Assembly (NCBI RefSeq): GCF_020379485.1
Contig: NC_063446.1
Coordinates: forward strand, 25,446,610 to 25,510,609
Direction: 5' to 3'
Origin: Brassica napus
Lineage: Eukaryota > Streptophyta > Magnoliopsida > Brassicales > Brassicaceae
Length of the DNA stretch: 64,000 bases
The notes under the pieces were generated by a model. It saw nothing but the letters and a program-made list of their open reading frames with translations. It did no database searches and had not been told where the DNA came from. Positions 44,018-54,080 of the stretch are shown here, one piece after another. Position 1 is the stretch's first letter. The number at the start of each line of letters is the position of its first letter. The position numbers were made by a program, and so were the translations under genes.

Positions 44018-45573
44018 GGGCCTGTTTGTTTTGTTTGTTTAGGCACTAAAAGTGCAACTCATCCAGATGGATCATCCGGATGATTTTTGGAAATTTAGGC
44101 TTAATTTTAAAGTCCATTCAGCTGAACCAATTTGGATCATTTGAATGGAGATGATTCATTCAAAATGGTATAATGTCTATTATACCCCTAATGTAATTCA
44201 CAAATTACAAACCTAATCATAATATCATTTTTGTCATAAACGAAAACTGACAAAACTACAAAAACACTTTTTCCCGTGCTAAAAACTATTTTTTCACGCC
44301 AAAACCTCAAAACGCATTTTCCCGCTAAAATTGCAAAAAAATGTTTTTCCGTCAAAATTGCAAAAACGTGTTTTTCCGCAAAAACCAAAAACATGTTTTC
44401 ATGCCAAAATCACAAAAAAAAAAGTTTTCACGCCAACACCCCAAAATACATTTTTTCCGTTAAAACACAAAAAAACACGTTTTCCCGCCAAAGTCACAAA
44501 CCGTGTTTTCCTGCCAAAATTGCAAAAACGTGTTTTCCCGCCAAAACCAAAAAATGTGTTTTCCCGCCAAAACCAAAAAAACCTGTTTTCTCGCCAAAAC
44601 CGAAAATTTGTATTTTCCCGCCAAAACCGAAAAATCTCATTTTCCCGCGAAAACCGTAAAAATGTGTTCCCGCCAAAAACGTGTTTTCCCGCAAAAACCG
44701 CAAAACGCGTTTTTCCGCCAAAACCGCAAAAAACGCGTTTTTCCGCCAAAACCGCAAAAATGCGTTTTTCCGCCAAAACCGCAAAAACGCGTTTTTCCGC
44801 CAAAACCATAAAACGCGTTTTCTCGCCAAAACCGCAAAAACGAGTTTTCCCGCCAAAACCGCAAAACGCGTTTTCTCGCCAAAACCGCAAAAACGCGTTT
44901 TCCCGCCAAAACCGCAAAAATGCGTTTTCCTGCCAAAACCGCAAAAACTCGTTTTCCCGCCAAAACCGCAAAAGCATGTTTTCCCGCCAAAATCGTAAAA
45001 ATGTGTTTTCCTCCAAAAACGCAAAAATGTGTTTTTCTGCCAAAAACGCGTTTTCCAGACAAAACCGCAAAAACGCGTTTTTCCGCCAAAATCGCAAAAA
45101 TGCGTTTTTCCGCAAAAATCGCAAAAATGTGGTTCCCTCCAAAACCGCAAAACCTTGTTTTCTCGCCAAAACCAAAAATTTGTATTTTTCCGCCAAAACA
45201 GAAAAATGTCGTTTTCCCGCCAGAACCGAAAAATCTTGTTTTCAGCCAAAACATAAAAAATGTGTTTTCTCGCTAAAACCGTAAAAACTTGTTTTTCCGC
45301 CCAAACTGTAAATAATTAAATATAATATAGTTAAAATTAATATTAAACATATGATTAAATCAACACAAGGATATTTCAATAATTTCTTTACTAAACTCAT
45401 TTGAATGGAAATGAAAATAAAGAAACAAACATAAGATCCATTTAGATGATTCATCTAGATGAGCTATGTGGATGGACAAACAAACAATCACAAAAATCTG
45501 AATGGATCATTTGAATATATCATACAAATGAATCATTTGGATGGAGATGGCAAATGGTGAAACAAACAGCCCC
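44018..45573. mobile_element. TIR element (MITE-like) carrying a minisatellite
   Basis: The ends are inverted: GGGCCTGTTTGTTTTG at 44,018 and the reverse complement GGGGCTGTTTGTTTC at 45,573, flanked by a possible 3-bp duplication TAT. Subterminal regions carry repeated ATGGATCAT/ATGATTCAT words on both sides. The GGGCCTGTTTG end type and 3-base duplication suggest PIF/Harbinger-like origin, although TAT is not the usual TWA. No transposase is encoded. The core is the tandem array at 44,275-45,305. Confidence 0.65.
44275..45305. repeat. Minisatellite of ~27-bp units rich in the E2F-site word TTTCCCGCC
   Basis: About 38 diverged units of roughly 25-29 bases, typically GTTTTTCCGCCAAAACCGC or GTTTTCCCGCCAAAACCGC plus AAAAAC. 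By eye nine units contain exact TTTCCCGCC and others the near form TTTTCCGCC. Because most units are a multiple of about 9 codons and lack stops, long open frames run on both strands (317 codons plus, 265 codons minus, repeats such as VFPPKPQKR). I judge these to be by-products of the repeat and not genes. Confidence 0.9.
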
Positions 45574-45738
45574 TATATGGTTTTTAGGTTTGAATTCCAT
45601 ATTATTTCAACTAATAAATGTCATAGATAATAGTTTCCAAGACAATCAAACGATCATCCAAATAACTTAAATTTAACCGAAAAAAAAATCCTCAGGATGA
45701 AAAAGAGCAAAACTTCCACTTAAACCTCGCCGTTCAAC

Positions 45739-46035
45739 AGTGTGGAGATTATAAAGAACTCAAGATTGTTGTTGGCTGTTGCCTTAGCTTTCCTGAGTAA
45801 TTTATACCAACATAACGAGAGATACCGTCAATCGTTTGTGTTCACAAAGTGCGGTGCATAGCTCGCCATTTCCACAATGTCACTGCAACAAAGAAAAGCA
45901 TCAAGAAGATGTTTTTCACTCATAGCCTTAGAAGATGAGAGGGAAAGCTGAAGAAGAAGAAACATGTTCTTTTCAAGACCAATGAGAAACGCAGCTTCTG
46001 CAAGAGCAGCGAGAATGGCTTCCTGCGCCAGCATC
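45739..46035 (-). pseudogene. ASD1 duplicate relic, left piece (exons 12-13)
   Basis: Matches ASD1 from inside intron 13 through exon 13 (DIVEMASYAPHFVNTND) to the middle of exon 12 (LAALAEAAFLIGLEKN). Exons 14-16 are absent; similarity starts abruptly at 45,739, the edge of the duplication. Intron 12 here has no MITE and keeps the single CTCATAGC target. Copia element B interrupts exon 12 at 46,035. Confidence 0.9.
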
Positions 46036-46233
46036 TGTTGAGTGGACTACGGTCCCGTAGTTTTTCCTTTTCACATCGAGGAGGTTTTCCACGTAAAAAG
46101 TGATTGTCTCATTTATACGTTTCTGCTTATACTATATTCTGCCATCGTCGAAGTATTTTCTTCACAGGTTCACACAAAGTCAGGGGAACACGACCATTAG
46201 TATTTCCGCTGCGCCGTGTGACTTTTCCCAACA
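46036..46233 (+). repeat. Truncated LTR of Copia element B
   Basis: Equivalent to the last 196 bases of the full LTR at 49,864-50,776. It starts TGTTGAGTGGACTACGG and ends CCCAACA. Immediately after GAGTGG the primer-binding site and about 400 bases of leader and gag are missing, joining directly to ATCACTTGAATGCG. Confidence 0.88.
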
Positions 46234-49200
46234 GAGTGGATCACTTGAATGCGTTTCAGGGATTGCTCAACAAGTTGTATGATATGGGCATCAGGTTTGA
46301 TGATGAGATTCACGGTCTATGGTTTCTCGGTACTTTACCAGACTCTTGGGAGGTTTTCAGGATGTCTCTTTGTAACTCCGCGTCGGAAGGTGTTATTTTG
46401 ATGGATTCAGTGAAGAACAGTGTTCTTAATGAGGAAGCAAGAAGGCAGTTGAATGCTAGTAGTTCGCGTCAGATGCCTTTGTTACTGAGTCTAGGGGGAG
46501 AAGTACCAGTAGAGATCCCAAGAGAGACAAGAGCAGGAGCAGGAGCAAGTCTAATAGATTTGCAAATATGGAGTGCTATTTCTATCATAAGAAAGGGCAC
46601 ATGAAGAAGGATTGCTGGAAGTTGAAAAACAAGCAGCAAGGAAATCAAGAAGAAAAGGTGGATCAGGTGACTCTCACCGAAGATCAGTTTCTGATTCTTC
46701 TTGAGGGTGATGCCATTAATGTCGCATACCAGGACACCAGTTGGGTGATTGATAGTGGAGCTACTACTCATGCTACATCACAGCGGGATTTGTTTTTTAC
46801 CTTTACTACGGGTAATTATGGTTCTGTGAAGATGGGGAATGATGCGATGGCTCAAGTTGCTGGCATTGGTGATGTTTGCTTGGAGACTAGTCTTGGTACT
46901 AGGCTGGTGCTTAAGGATGTTAAGCATGTTCCTGATATTAGGATGAATCTGATATCGACGGGAAAACTTGATGATGAGGGTTTTTTCAGTTTGCACGGTG
47001 GTAAATGGAAGCTCTCTCGCGGTTCTTTGATTGTGGCTCGATGTGAGAAGTCTTCATCTTTCTATTGGATGCAGGCTAAGGTATCCAAAGATGTTGTTAA
47101 TGCGGTGGAGAATGATAATGCCATGGAGTTATGGCATAAAAGACTCGGTCACATGAGTGAGAAGGGAATGGCTGTGTTGTCTAAGAATGAGGTGATTCCA
47201 GGAATCTCTGGTTTGCACCTACAGAAGTGTTCGCATTGCTTTTCGGGAAAACAACACAAGGTATCTTTCAAGTCTTCCGCACCTTCTAGGAAACCCGAGG
47301 TACTGGATTTGGTACACTCAGATGTGTGTGGTCCAATGAAGACAAGATCTTTTGGTGGCGCATCATATTTTATGACTTTCATTGATGATCATTCAAGGAA
47401 GTCGTGGGTATATCCTATGAGGACGAAGGATCAGGTGCTGGGATATTTCAAGCATTTTGTAGCATTGTTTGAGAGACAAACAGTGAAAAAGCTGAAGTGT
47501 ATCCGCAGTGATACTGGTGGAGAGTATCTTGGACCATTTGATGCTTATTGCAAAGAGCATGGAATAAGGCATCAGTTCACGCCACCTCATACTCCACAGT
47601 TGAATGGGTTGGCTGAAAGGATGAATCAGACGATTGTTGAGAGGATGAGATGTTTGATCTTACAGTCATGCTTATCGATGACTTTCTGGGCAGAAGCTTT
47701 GAACACGGTGGTTCATATGCTGAATTTGTCACCAAGTACTCCATTGGATGGTGATGTTCCAGAGAGGGTTTGGACTGGTAAGGATGCTTCTTACAGTCAC
47801 TTGAGGGTCTTTGGGTGTAAGGCATTTGTTCATATTCCCAAGGTTGATAAATCGAAGCTTGAGATGAAGTCGCGGCAGTGTGTGTTCATCGGTTATGGTC
47901 AGGATGAGTTCGGGTACAGATTTTATGATCCCGTTGAGAAGAAGCTCATAAGGAGCAGAGATGTTGTGTTTATGGGAGATCAAACGATTAAGGACATTGA
48001 CAAGTCTAAAAAGCCAACTCAGATTTTTGTGGGTTTGATCGATACAGAGGCTACTCCTTCTACATCGGTTCACGGTGAGGTTGAGGTTGAGGATGAGGTT
48101 CAGGATAATACACCCAGTGCAGATGCTCCCGCACATGAAGATTGTAGTGGTGATCATGGTGACGATCATGGTGAGACACCAGCTGCTGAGAACCAACCTA
48201 CCACTGTTAGAAGATCCGAGAGAGGTCTTAAACCGTCGACAAGGTATGATCCTAGTGAGTATGTATTACTTACTGATGGGGGAGAGCCAGAAAGCTATGA
48301 AGAAACTTTGGAGGATGAACACAAGGATAAGTGGTTTGGAGCCATGGATGAGGAGATGGATTCTTTTGAGGAGAACCATACTTTTGAGTTGGTGGAATTG
48401 CCTAAGGGCAAGAAGGCTCTGCTTAATAAGTGGGTGTACAGAATTAAGCATGAGAATGACAATTTGCCACCTCGACACAAGGCTAGATTGGTTGTGAAAC
48501 GCTACAGCCAAAAGAAGGGAATTGATTATGATGAAATTTTTTCTCCTGTTGTGAAAATGTCATCCATTCGGGTTGTACTTGGATTGGCAGCGAGCCTTGA
48601 TCTAGAGGTTGAGCAAATGGATGTGAAGACTGCTTTCTTTCATGGTGATTTGGAGGAAGAGATCTACATGGAACAACCGGAAGGCTATGTGAAAAAGGGC
48701 AAAGAAAATTTGGTTTGCCGCTTGAAGAAAAACCTTTATGGATTAAAGCAAGCACCAAGGCAGTGGTACATGAAGTTCAAGTCTGTTATGGGGGAGCATG
48801 GTTATGGAGAGACTGATTCAGACCATTGTGTATTTGTGAAAGTGTTCGGCGAGGATGATTTTATCATCTTGTTGCTGTATGTCGATGATATGTTGATTGT
48901 GGACAGGAACATGTATAGAATTAAGGAGCTGAAAGAGCAGCTAAGCATGTCCTTTGCCATGAAAGATATGGGTCCATCGAAACAGATTCTCGGTATGAGA
49001 ATTATTCGAGATAGAGGTGAGAAGCTGATTCACTTATCTCAGGAGAAGTACATTGAAAAAGTACTTAAGCGGTTTCACATGGACAAGTCTAAAGTGTTGA
49101 GTACTCCTCTTGCTCCACACTTGAGACTGAGCAGTCAACAAAGTCCGAAGACATATGCGGAGAAGGAAGATATGGCGAAGGTTCCATATGCTTCTGCAGT

Positions 49201-49849
49201 GGGTAGTTTGATGTATGCCATGGTTTGTACAAGACCAGATTTAGCCTACGCCGTTGGAATTGTCAGCAGGTTTCTCTCCAATCCGGGAAGAGAACATTGT
49301 AATGTTGTGAAGTGGATTTTGAGATATCTCTGAGGGTCTTCTGATTTGAAGATTACATTTGGAGGTAAGAAGCCATTGCTTGTCAGTTACACTGATTCTG
49401 ACATGTCGGGAGATGCTGATTCTAGCAAATCTACTTCGGGTTACTTGGTAACATTTGTGGGTGGAGCTGTGGCATGGCAGTCAAGATTGCAAAAGTGTGT
49501 TGCACTATCTACCACTGAGGCAGAGTTCATTGCTGCAGTTGAAGCTTGTAAAGAGTTGTTGTGGATGAAGAACTTCTGTGAAGAGATCAGTTTCAAGCAA
49601 GAAAATTATGTGTTGCTTTGTGATAGTCAAAACGCTATTTGTCTCAGGAAGAATTCTACATTTCATTCGAAGTCAAAACACATTCAGAGGAGGTATCATT
49701 GTATACGTGATGTGGTTGCTTCTAAGGAAGTGGAACTTGAAAAAGTTCATACGGATGATAATGGAGCTGATATGATGACGAAGTCATTACCGAGGGGGAA
49801 GCTTGAAGTATACCGAGGGATAGCCGGAATGGTTGTTTCCTCCACCTAG
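46234..49849 (+). pseudogene. Copia gag (C-terminal)-pol polyprotein, element B, disabled
   Basis: The gag part ([12 protein letters not shown]...) lacks its N-terminus and changes frame near 46,470. From 46,568 a 921-codon frame holds a damaged zinc knuckle CYFYHKKGHMKKDC (second Cys replaced by Tyr), protease SWVIDSGATTH, LWHKRLGHMSEKG, integrase with HSDVCGP and RSDTGGEY, RT with NKWVYRIKHEND, QMDVKTAFFHGDL and YVDDML, ending at a stop TGA at 49,331. The same frame continues to RNase H (YTDSDMSGD, STTEAEFIA) and a C-terminal tail to 49,849. The stop sits where the family has Arg. Confidence 0.92.
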
Positions 49850-49863
49850 TCGGAGGGGAATTG

Positions 49864-50776
49864 TGTTGGGTTCCTCCTAGATGGAGGTAACCCATTGGGT
49901 TTGGTTTTGACAACCAAACTTGGTGTTGGGCAATGGTATTAGCACATGAGGTTAGTATTGGGTCTTGGGAGTTAATGACCCATAATGTAAGTCTCCTAAC
50001 CTAATTTGGAGAGTGGTTGCAGACATAACACGAGCAGACAAGATCAGACTCACAATAATAGAGTTTAGAGATAGACAAAAGAGAGAAAGAAGAGAGAAGG
50101 AGGAGAAAACTCGTCAGGCTATTTCAAGACTGGTTTTAGAGGATCAAACGGAACTTAATCGGGCTGATATTTTGTGGGAAGCTTCTTCAGTCAGTGGGTT
50201 AGAGGTTCACCGAAAGGATTTGGATTTCAAAGGTTGAATTTTCTGGGTTTTAGTGAAGCTGGTCGTCACAGTTCTTCAGCGGGATAGTCTTGGGTGTTTG
50301 GTAAATCCGACGGTGAGATCTTCTCTTCTTGAGCTGAAATTTGGCAGAGGTATTTTTTACTTGTTTATTTTGGATTTGTACGGTTGGATTAGTCTCTCGA
50401 TGCCGGAATCCTTGTGAGCTGAGGTCGTTTGGTTGCTGCCGGTTTTGAAGGTTTGTGTTGCTCTCTTGTTGTTGTTGTTGTTTGTGTTGGAGATAGCTCT
50501 TTGAAGCTAGTGTCTCTGTTCTGTTCTTGTTGTTGAACAGGGAGGACGTGGTTGTACTCACAAATATTTATATAGTGGATTGTTGAGTGGACTACGGTCC
50601 CGTGGTTTTTCCTTCTCACATCGAGGAGGTTTTCCACGTAAAAAGTGATTGTCTCATTTACGTTTCTGCTTATACTATATTCTGCCATCGTCAAAGTATT
50701 TTCTTCACAGGTTCACACAAGGTCAGGGGAACATGACCATTAGTATTTCCGCTGCGCCGTGTGACTTTCCCCAACA
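49864..50776 (+). repeat. Full LTR of Copia element B (plus orientation)
   Basis: 913 bp, TGTTGGGTTCCTCCTAG to CCCAACA, preceded by a purine-rich GGAGGGGAATTG. TATA-like TATTTATATAGTGG near 50,566. It is followed by GAG and the primer-binding site TGGTATCAGAGC (50,780-50,791), meaning that it acts as a 5' LTR for the gag fragment beyond it. Confidence 0.9.
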
Positions 50777-50849
50777 GAGTGGTATCAGAGCTTCTAGTTT
50801 TAGAGCTTTGGTTTTGATAACTTTGGGTTATTATTTGCTTGTGTGAAAG

Positions 50850-51254
50850 ATGGAAAATATGAGCAGGATGATAAGCTTGGATGGTGCTAACTATCATCTA
50901 TGGAAGGGCAAGATGGATGATTTGCTCTTTGTTAAAGAATTCCATGTTCCAGTCTTCGAGGAGAAGAAACCTGAGAAGAAGACGGATGAAGAGTGGAAAC
51001 TGCAGCATCGCCAAGTGTGTGGGTTGATAAGGCAGTGGGTAGATGATAATGTGTTGCATCATATTGAGACTGAGACGGATGCTTGTTCTATGTGGAAGAA
51101 GCTGGAGCAGTTATATGCTAGGAAGACCGGAAACAACAAGATGTACATGATCAAGAAGTTGATTGAGTTGAGGTATCAGGAGGGGACTCCGATGACGGAT
51201 CACTTGAATGCGTTTCAGGGATTGCTCAACAAGTTGTCTGATATGGGCATCAAG
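50850..51254 (+). pseudogene. Copia gag N-terminal fragment (plus orientation)
   Basis: Starts [20 protein letters not shown] after a standard leader and continues through the UBN2-type gag domain ([40 protein letters not shown]). It breaks at about 51,254, where the sequence switches to the reverse complement of the same gag region. Confidence 0.88.
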
Positions 51255-51541
51255 TTGTTTCCGGTCTTCCTAGCATATAACTGCTCCAGCTTCTTCCACA
51301 AAGAACGAGCATCCGTCTCAGTCTCAATATGATGCAACACATTATCATCTACCCACTGCCTTATCAACCCACACACTTGACGATGCTGCAGTTTCCACTC
51401 TTCATCCGTCTTCTTCTCAGGTTTCTTCTCCTCGAAGACTGGAACATGGAATTCTTTAACAAAGAGCAAATCCTCCATCTTGCTCTTCCATAGATGATAG
51501 TTAGCACCATTCAAGCTTATCATCCTGCTCATATTTTTCAT
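51255..51541 (-). pseudogene. Copia gag N-terminal fragment (inverted)
   Basis: Minus-strand [20 protein letters not shown] and following gag sequence, differing from the plus copy by about six residues in the first 97. It ends in the middle of gag ([12 protein letters not shown]). With its primer-binding site at about 51,600 and the LTR at 51,615-52,526, it mirrors the plus copy. Confidence 0.88.
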
Positions 51542-51614
51542 CTTTCACACAAGCAAGTAATAACCCAAAGTTATCAAAACCAAAGCTCTAAAACCAGAAG
51601 CTCTGATACCATTC

Positions 51615-52526
51615 TGTTGGGGAAAGTCACAGAGCGCAGCGGAAATACTAATGGTCGTGTTCCCCTGACCTTGTGTGAACCTGTGAAGAAAATACTTCGA
51701 CGATGGCAGAATATAGTATAAGCAGAAACGTAAATGAGACAATCACTTTTTAAGTGGAAAACCTCTTCGATGTGAGAAGGAAAAACCACGGGACCGTAGT
51801 CCACTCAACAATCCACTATATAAATGTTTGTGAGTACAACCACGTCCTCCCTGTTCAACAACCAGAACAGAACAGAGACACTAGCTTCAAAGAGCTATCT
51901 CCAACACAAACAACAACAACAACAAGAGAGCAACACAAAGCTTCAAAACCGGCAGCAACCAAACGACCTCAGCTCACAAGGATTCCGGCATCCAGAGACT
52001 AATCCAACCGTACAAATCCAAGATAAACAAGTCAAAAATACATCTGCCAAATTTCATTGCAAGAAGAGAAGATCTCACCGTCGGATTTACCAAACACCCA
52101 AGACTGTCCCGCTGAAGAACTGTGACGACCAGCTTCACTAAAACCCAGACAACAGAAAATCCAACCTTTGAAATCCAAATCCCTTCGGTGAACCTCTAAC
52201 CCACTGACCTTTCCACAAAATATCAGCCCGATCAACTTCCGTTTGATCCTCCAAAACCAGTCTTGAAATAGCCTGACGAGTTTTCTCCTCCTTCTCTCTT
52301 CTTTCTCTCTTTTGTCTCTCTCTAAACTCTATTATTGTGAGTCTGATCTTGTCTGCTCGTGTTGTGTCTGCAACCACTCTCTAAATTAGGTTAGGAGACT
52401 TACATTATGGATCATTAACTCCCAAGGCCCAATACTAACCTCATGTGCTAATACCATTGCCCAACACCAAATTTGGTTGTCAAAACCAAACCCAATGGGT
52501 TAACTCCATCTAGGAAGAACCCAACA
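51615..52526 (-). repeat. Full LTR of Copia element B (inverted)
   Basis: 912 bp, the reverse complement of the LTR at 49,864-50,776 with scattered differences. Its outer end (…AACCCAACA) abuts the GCATC target duplication and the resumed ASD1 exon 12. Confidence 0.9.
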
Positions 52527-53710
52527 GCATCTTTTCCAGTCACAGCATACTCACTGACAAAATCCTGCAAAAAAAAGTTGCACGAGTGAGCAAAGATAAC
52601 GCTAAAAAGCCTCATATAATCTATAACAACAACACCCTTGGACCCTTGCGTGAAGTGCCGTCGAATTGATGATACATGGAAAACAAACTGCTAGCAGAAG
52701 TGTATATCTGTGACAAAAGGAAAACACTTTCTTTCAGACAGAAACACACACACAAAAGAAACAGTTTCAAAGTTATGTTTTTACATGAAAATCATAGTAA
52801 TCAGCAGGATGGTCAAGCAGACTAGATGATCCATCACAGTTGGAGATGATTTTGATATCTGAGAGTAAGCCTTTTTGATAGTATCATATAACACAATGTA
52901 GTTTCCTGTACAGTTGTAAATCTCATCTAGAGTCAAAGAAGACAATCACTAAAAGGTCAAGTGTGAGTGTTTCCACAATCCTCGTTCCCAATAGCAACTT
53001 ACTTCAGTTCAAAAGGCTCTTGGCGTCCGATTAGAGCTCCAACAGATCCCCATGTAGAGTTAGCATCTCCTCTGAGCAAACTCGATACCATCAAGTGCTT
53101 CCTGAAAAAGAAAAAAGAAGAAGGAGAAGAAGTTTTGGTTTTGAGCTTCTTGGCTAATGAAACACAAGAGTGGTTTTAACAGTCATACTTGAACAAAAGG
53201 CAATGAATACTGGCGGTTTCAACTTCATCTTATGACTAATCCCTGCATAAAGGTTGAAGCACTTGTAAAGAACAACAACGTCAATGGATGTGGAATACAA
53301 ACAGAATGTTACGAGACTACCGTTGTTGAACACCCAAATTGGGGCTGCTCCAATGTCTTCAAAGCATAATGAACGGCCCACCAGTTTCAAGCCCTGTACA
53401 AAACCAAAAGCTTAAGAATGATTAGTCTTTCATGGCTTTTTTCACGATTAGTTTAGCTAAGATTCTAACCTCTGTCGCTAACGAGTTCAGCCAGCACCAG
53501 CATGGTTTATCTCCTGCAGATGATTTGAACCATATTAGCATTAAAGAAAACTCGGCTTGTAACGTTTTTAGCAAACCTTGAAGAAAATGCCGAAAAGAGT
53601 ATCAGGAATGACTCTTCCAGCTCCATTAGAAGCATTAACTTGCAAAGTCGCGGCTGGTTGTGTTGTATCTTGTTCTTGAGAAGCTATAACAACAACATGA
53701 AGGCTTTGAT
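52527..53710 (-). pseudogene. ASD1 duplicate relic, right piece (exons 12 to 1)
   Basis: Continues the ASD1 duplicate after the Copia insertion: rest of exon 12, exon 11 (about 52,640-52,710), exon 10 (52,785-52,905), exon 9 (52,960-53,250, interrupted by a purine-rich insert near 53,103-53,160), exon 8 (near 53,320-53,365), then a jump to the first bases of exon 3, exon 2 and part of exon 1. Exons 4-7 and most of 3 are deleted. At 53,710 the sequence jumps from exon 1 to DNA equal to 28,490 upstream of ASD1, sharing GAT, so the start codon, 5' UTR and near promoter (about 680 bp) are gone. Confidence 0.9.
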
Positions 53711-54080
53711 CGAGACAAGAAATAGGTTGAGGATCAGACAGAAGAGGGGATGGAAGTATTAAAGAATGTCTGTTTTTGTCGAAATATTTTGCTTAAGAGT
53801 AACAAGCAAAAAAAATTGAAGGAAAACTTGCTTTCACGTTTGATGGAATTGCTTGTTTTCGTGGAAGAAGGTGGATGTTGATTAGAAGCCACGACTACTC
53901 CCTGAAACCCTCATTCCTTCCTTCACCTGCTCATCGACTTTTTTTTTAATGTGATAAAGATTGTTTTTCTATTTTTTTTGGGCATAATGATGAATTTTTT
54001 GCATTGAGTTCCACTTCTACATTGACATATTTTTTTTTTCTAGTACGTTAGAAACATTCATGTCAACTAAAAGTTAACTT
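53711..54080. other. Duplicated ASD1 upstream DNA, first part
   Basis: Degenerate copy of about 28,485-28,820 (shared CTTGCTTTCACGTTTGATGG and AATTGCTTGTTTTCGTGGAA). No gene. Confidence 0.8.

Larger units (their letters stand above)
46036..52526. mobile_element. Rearranged Copia insertion (element B) in the ASD1 duplicate
   Basis: Flanked by a 5-bp target duplication GCATC (46,031-46,035 and 52,527-52,531). The order is: truncated LTR (46,036-46,233), gag C-terminal part and pol (46,234-49,850), full LTR (49,864-50,776), primer-binding site and gag N-terminal part (50,777-about 51,254), then an inverted gag N-terminal part, primer-binding site and full LTR (51,255-52,526). LTR ends are TGTTGGG...CCCAACA. 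The left LTR lacks 717 bp relative to the full one; the gap lies between two TGTTG words. So it is a permuted, partly palindromic insertion and not a standard LTR-gag-pol-LTR element. Confidence 0.88.

Noticed and set aside
44399..45196. Minus-strand 265-codon open frame in the minisatellite
   Set aside because: Produced by repeats lacking stops; no conserved domain, and similar frames exist on both strands.
46036..52526. Interpretation as a normal complete Copia element with two LTRs
   Set aside because: The left LTR is truncated, the primer-binding site is missing on the left, and the right-hand LTR is inverted with its own gag start.
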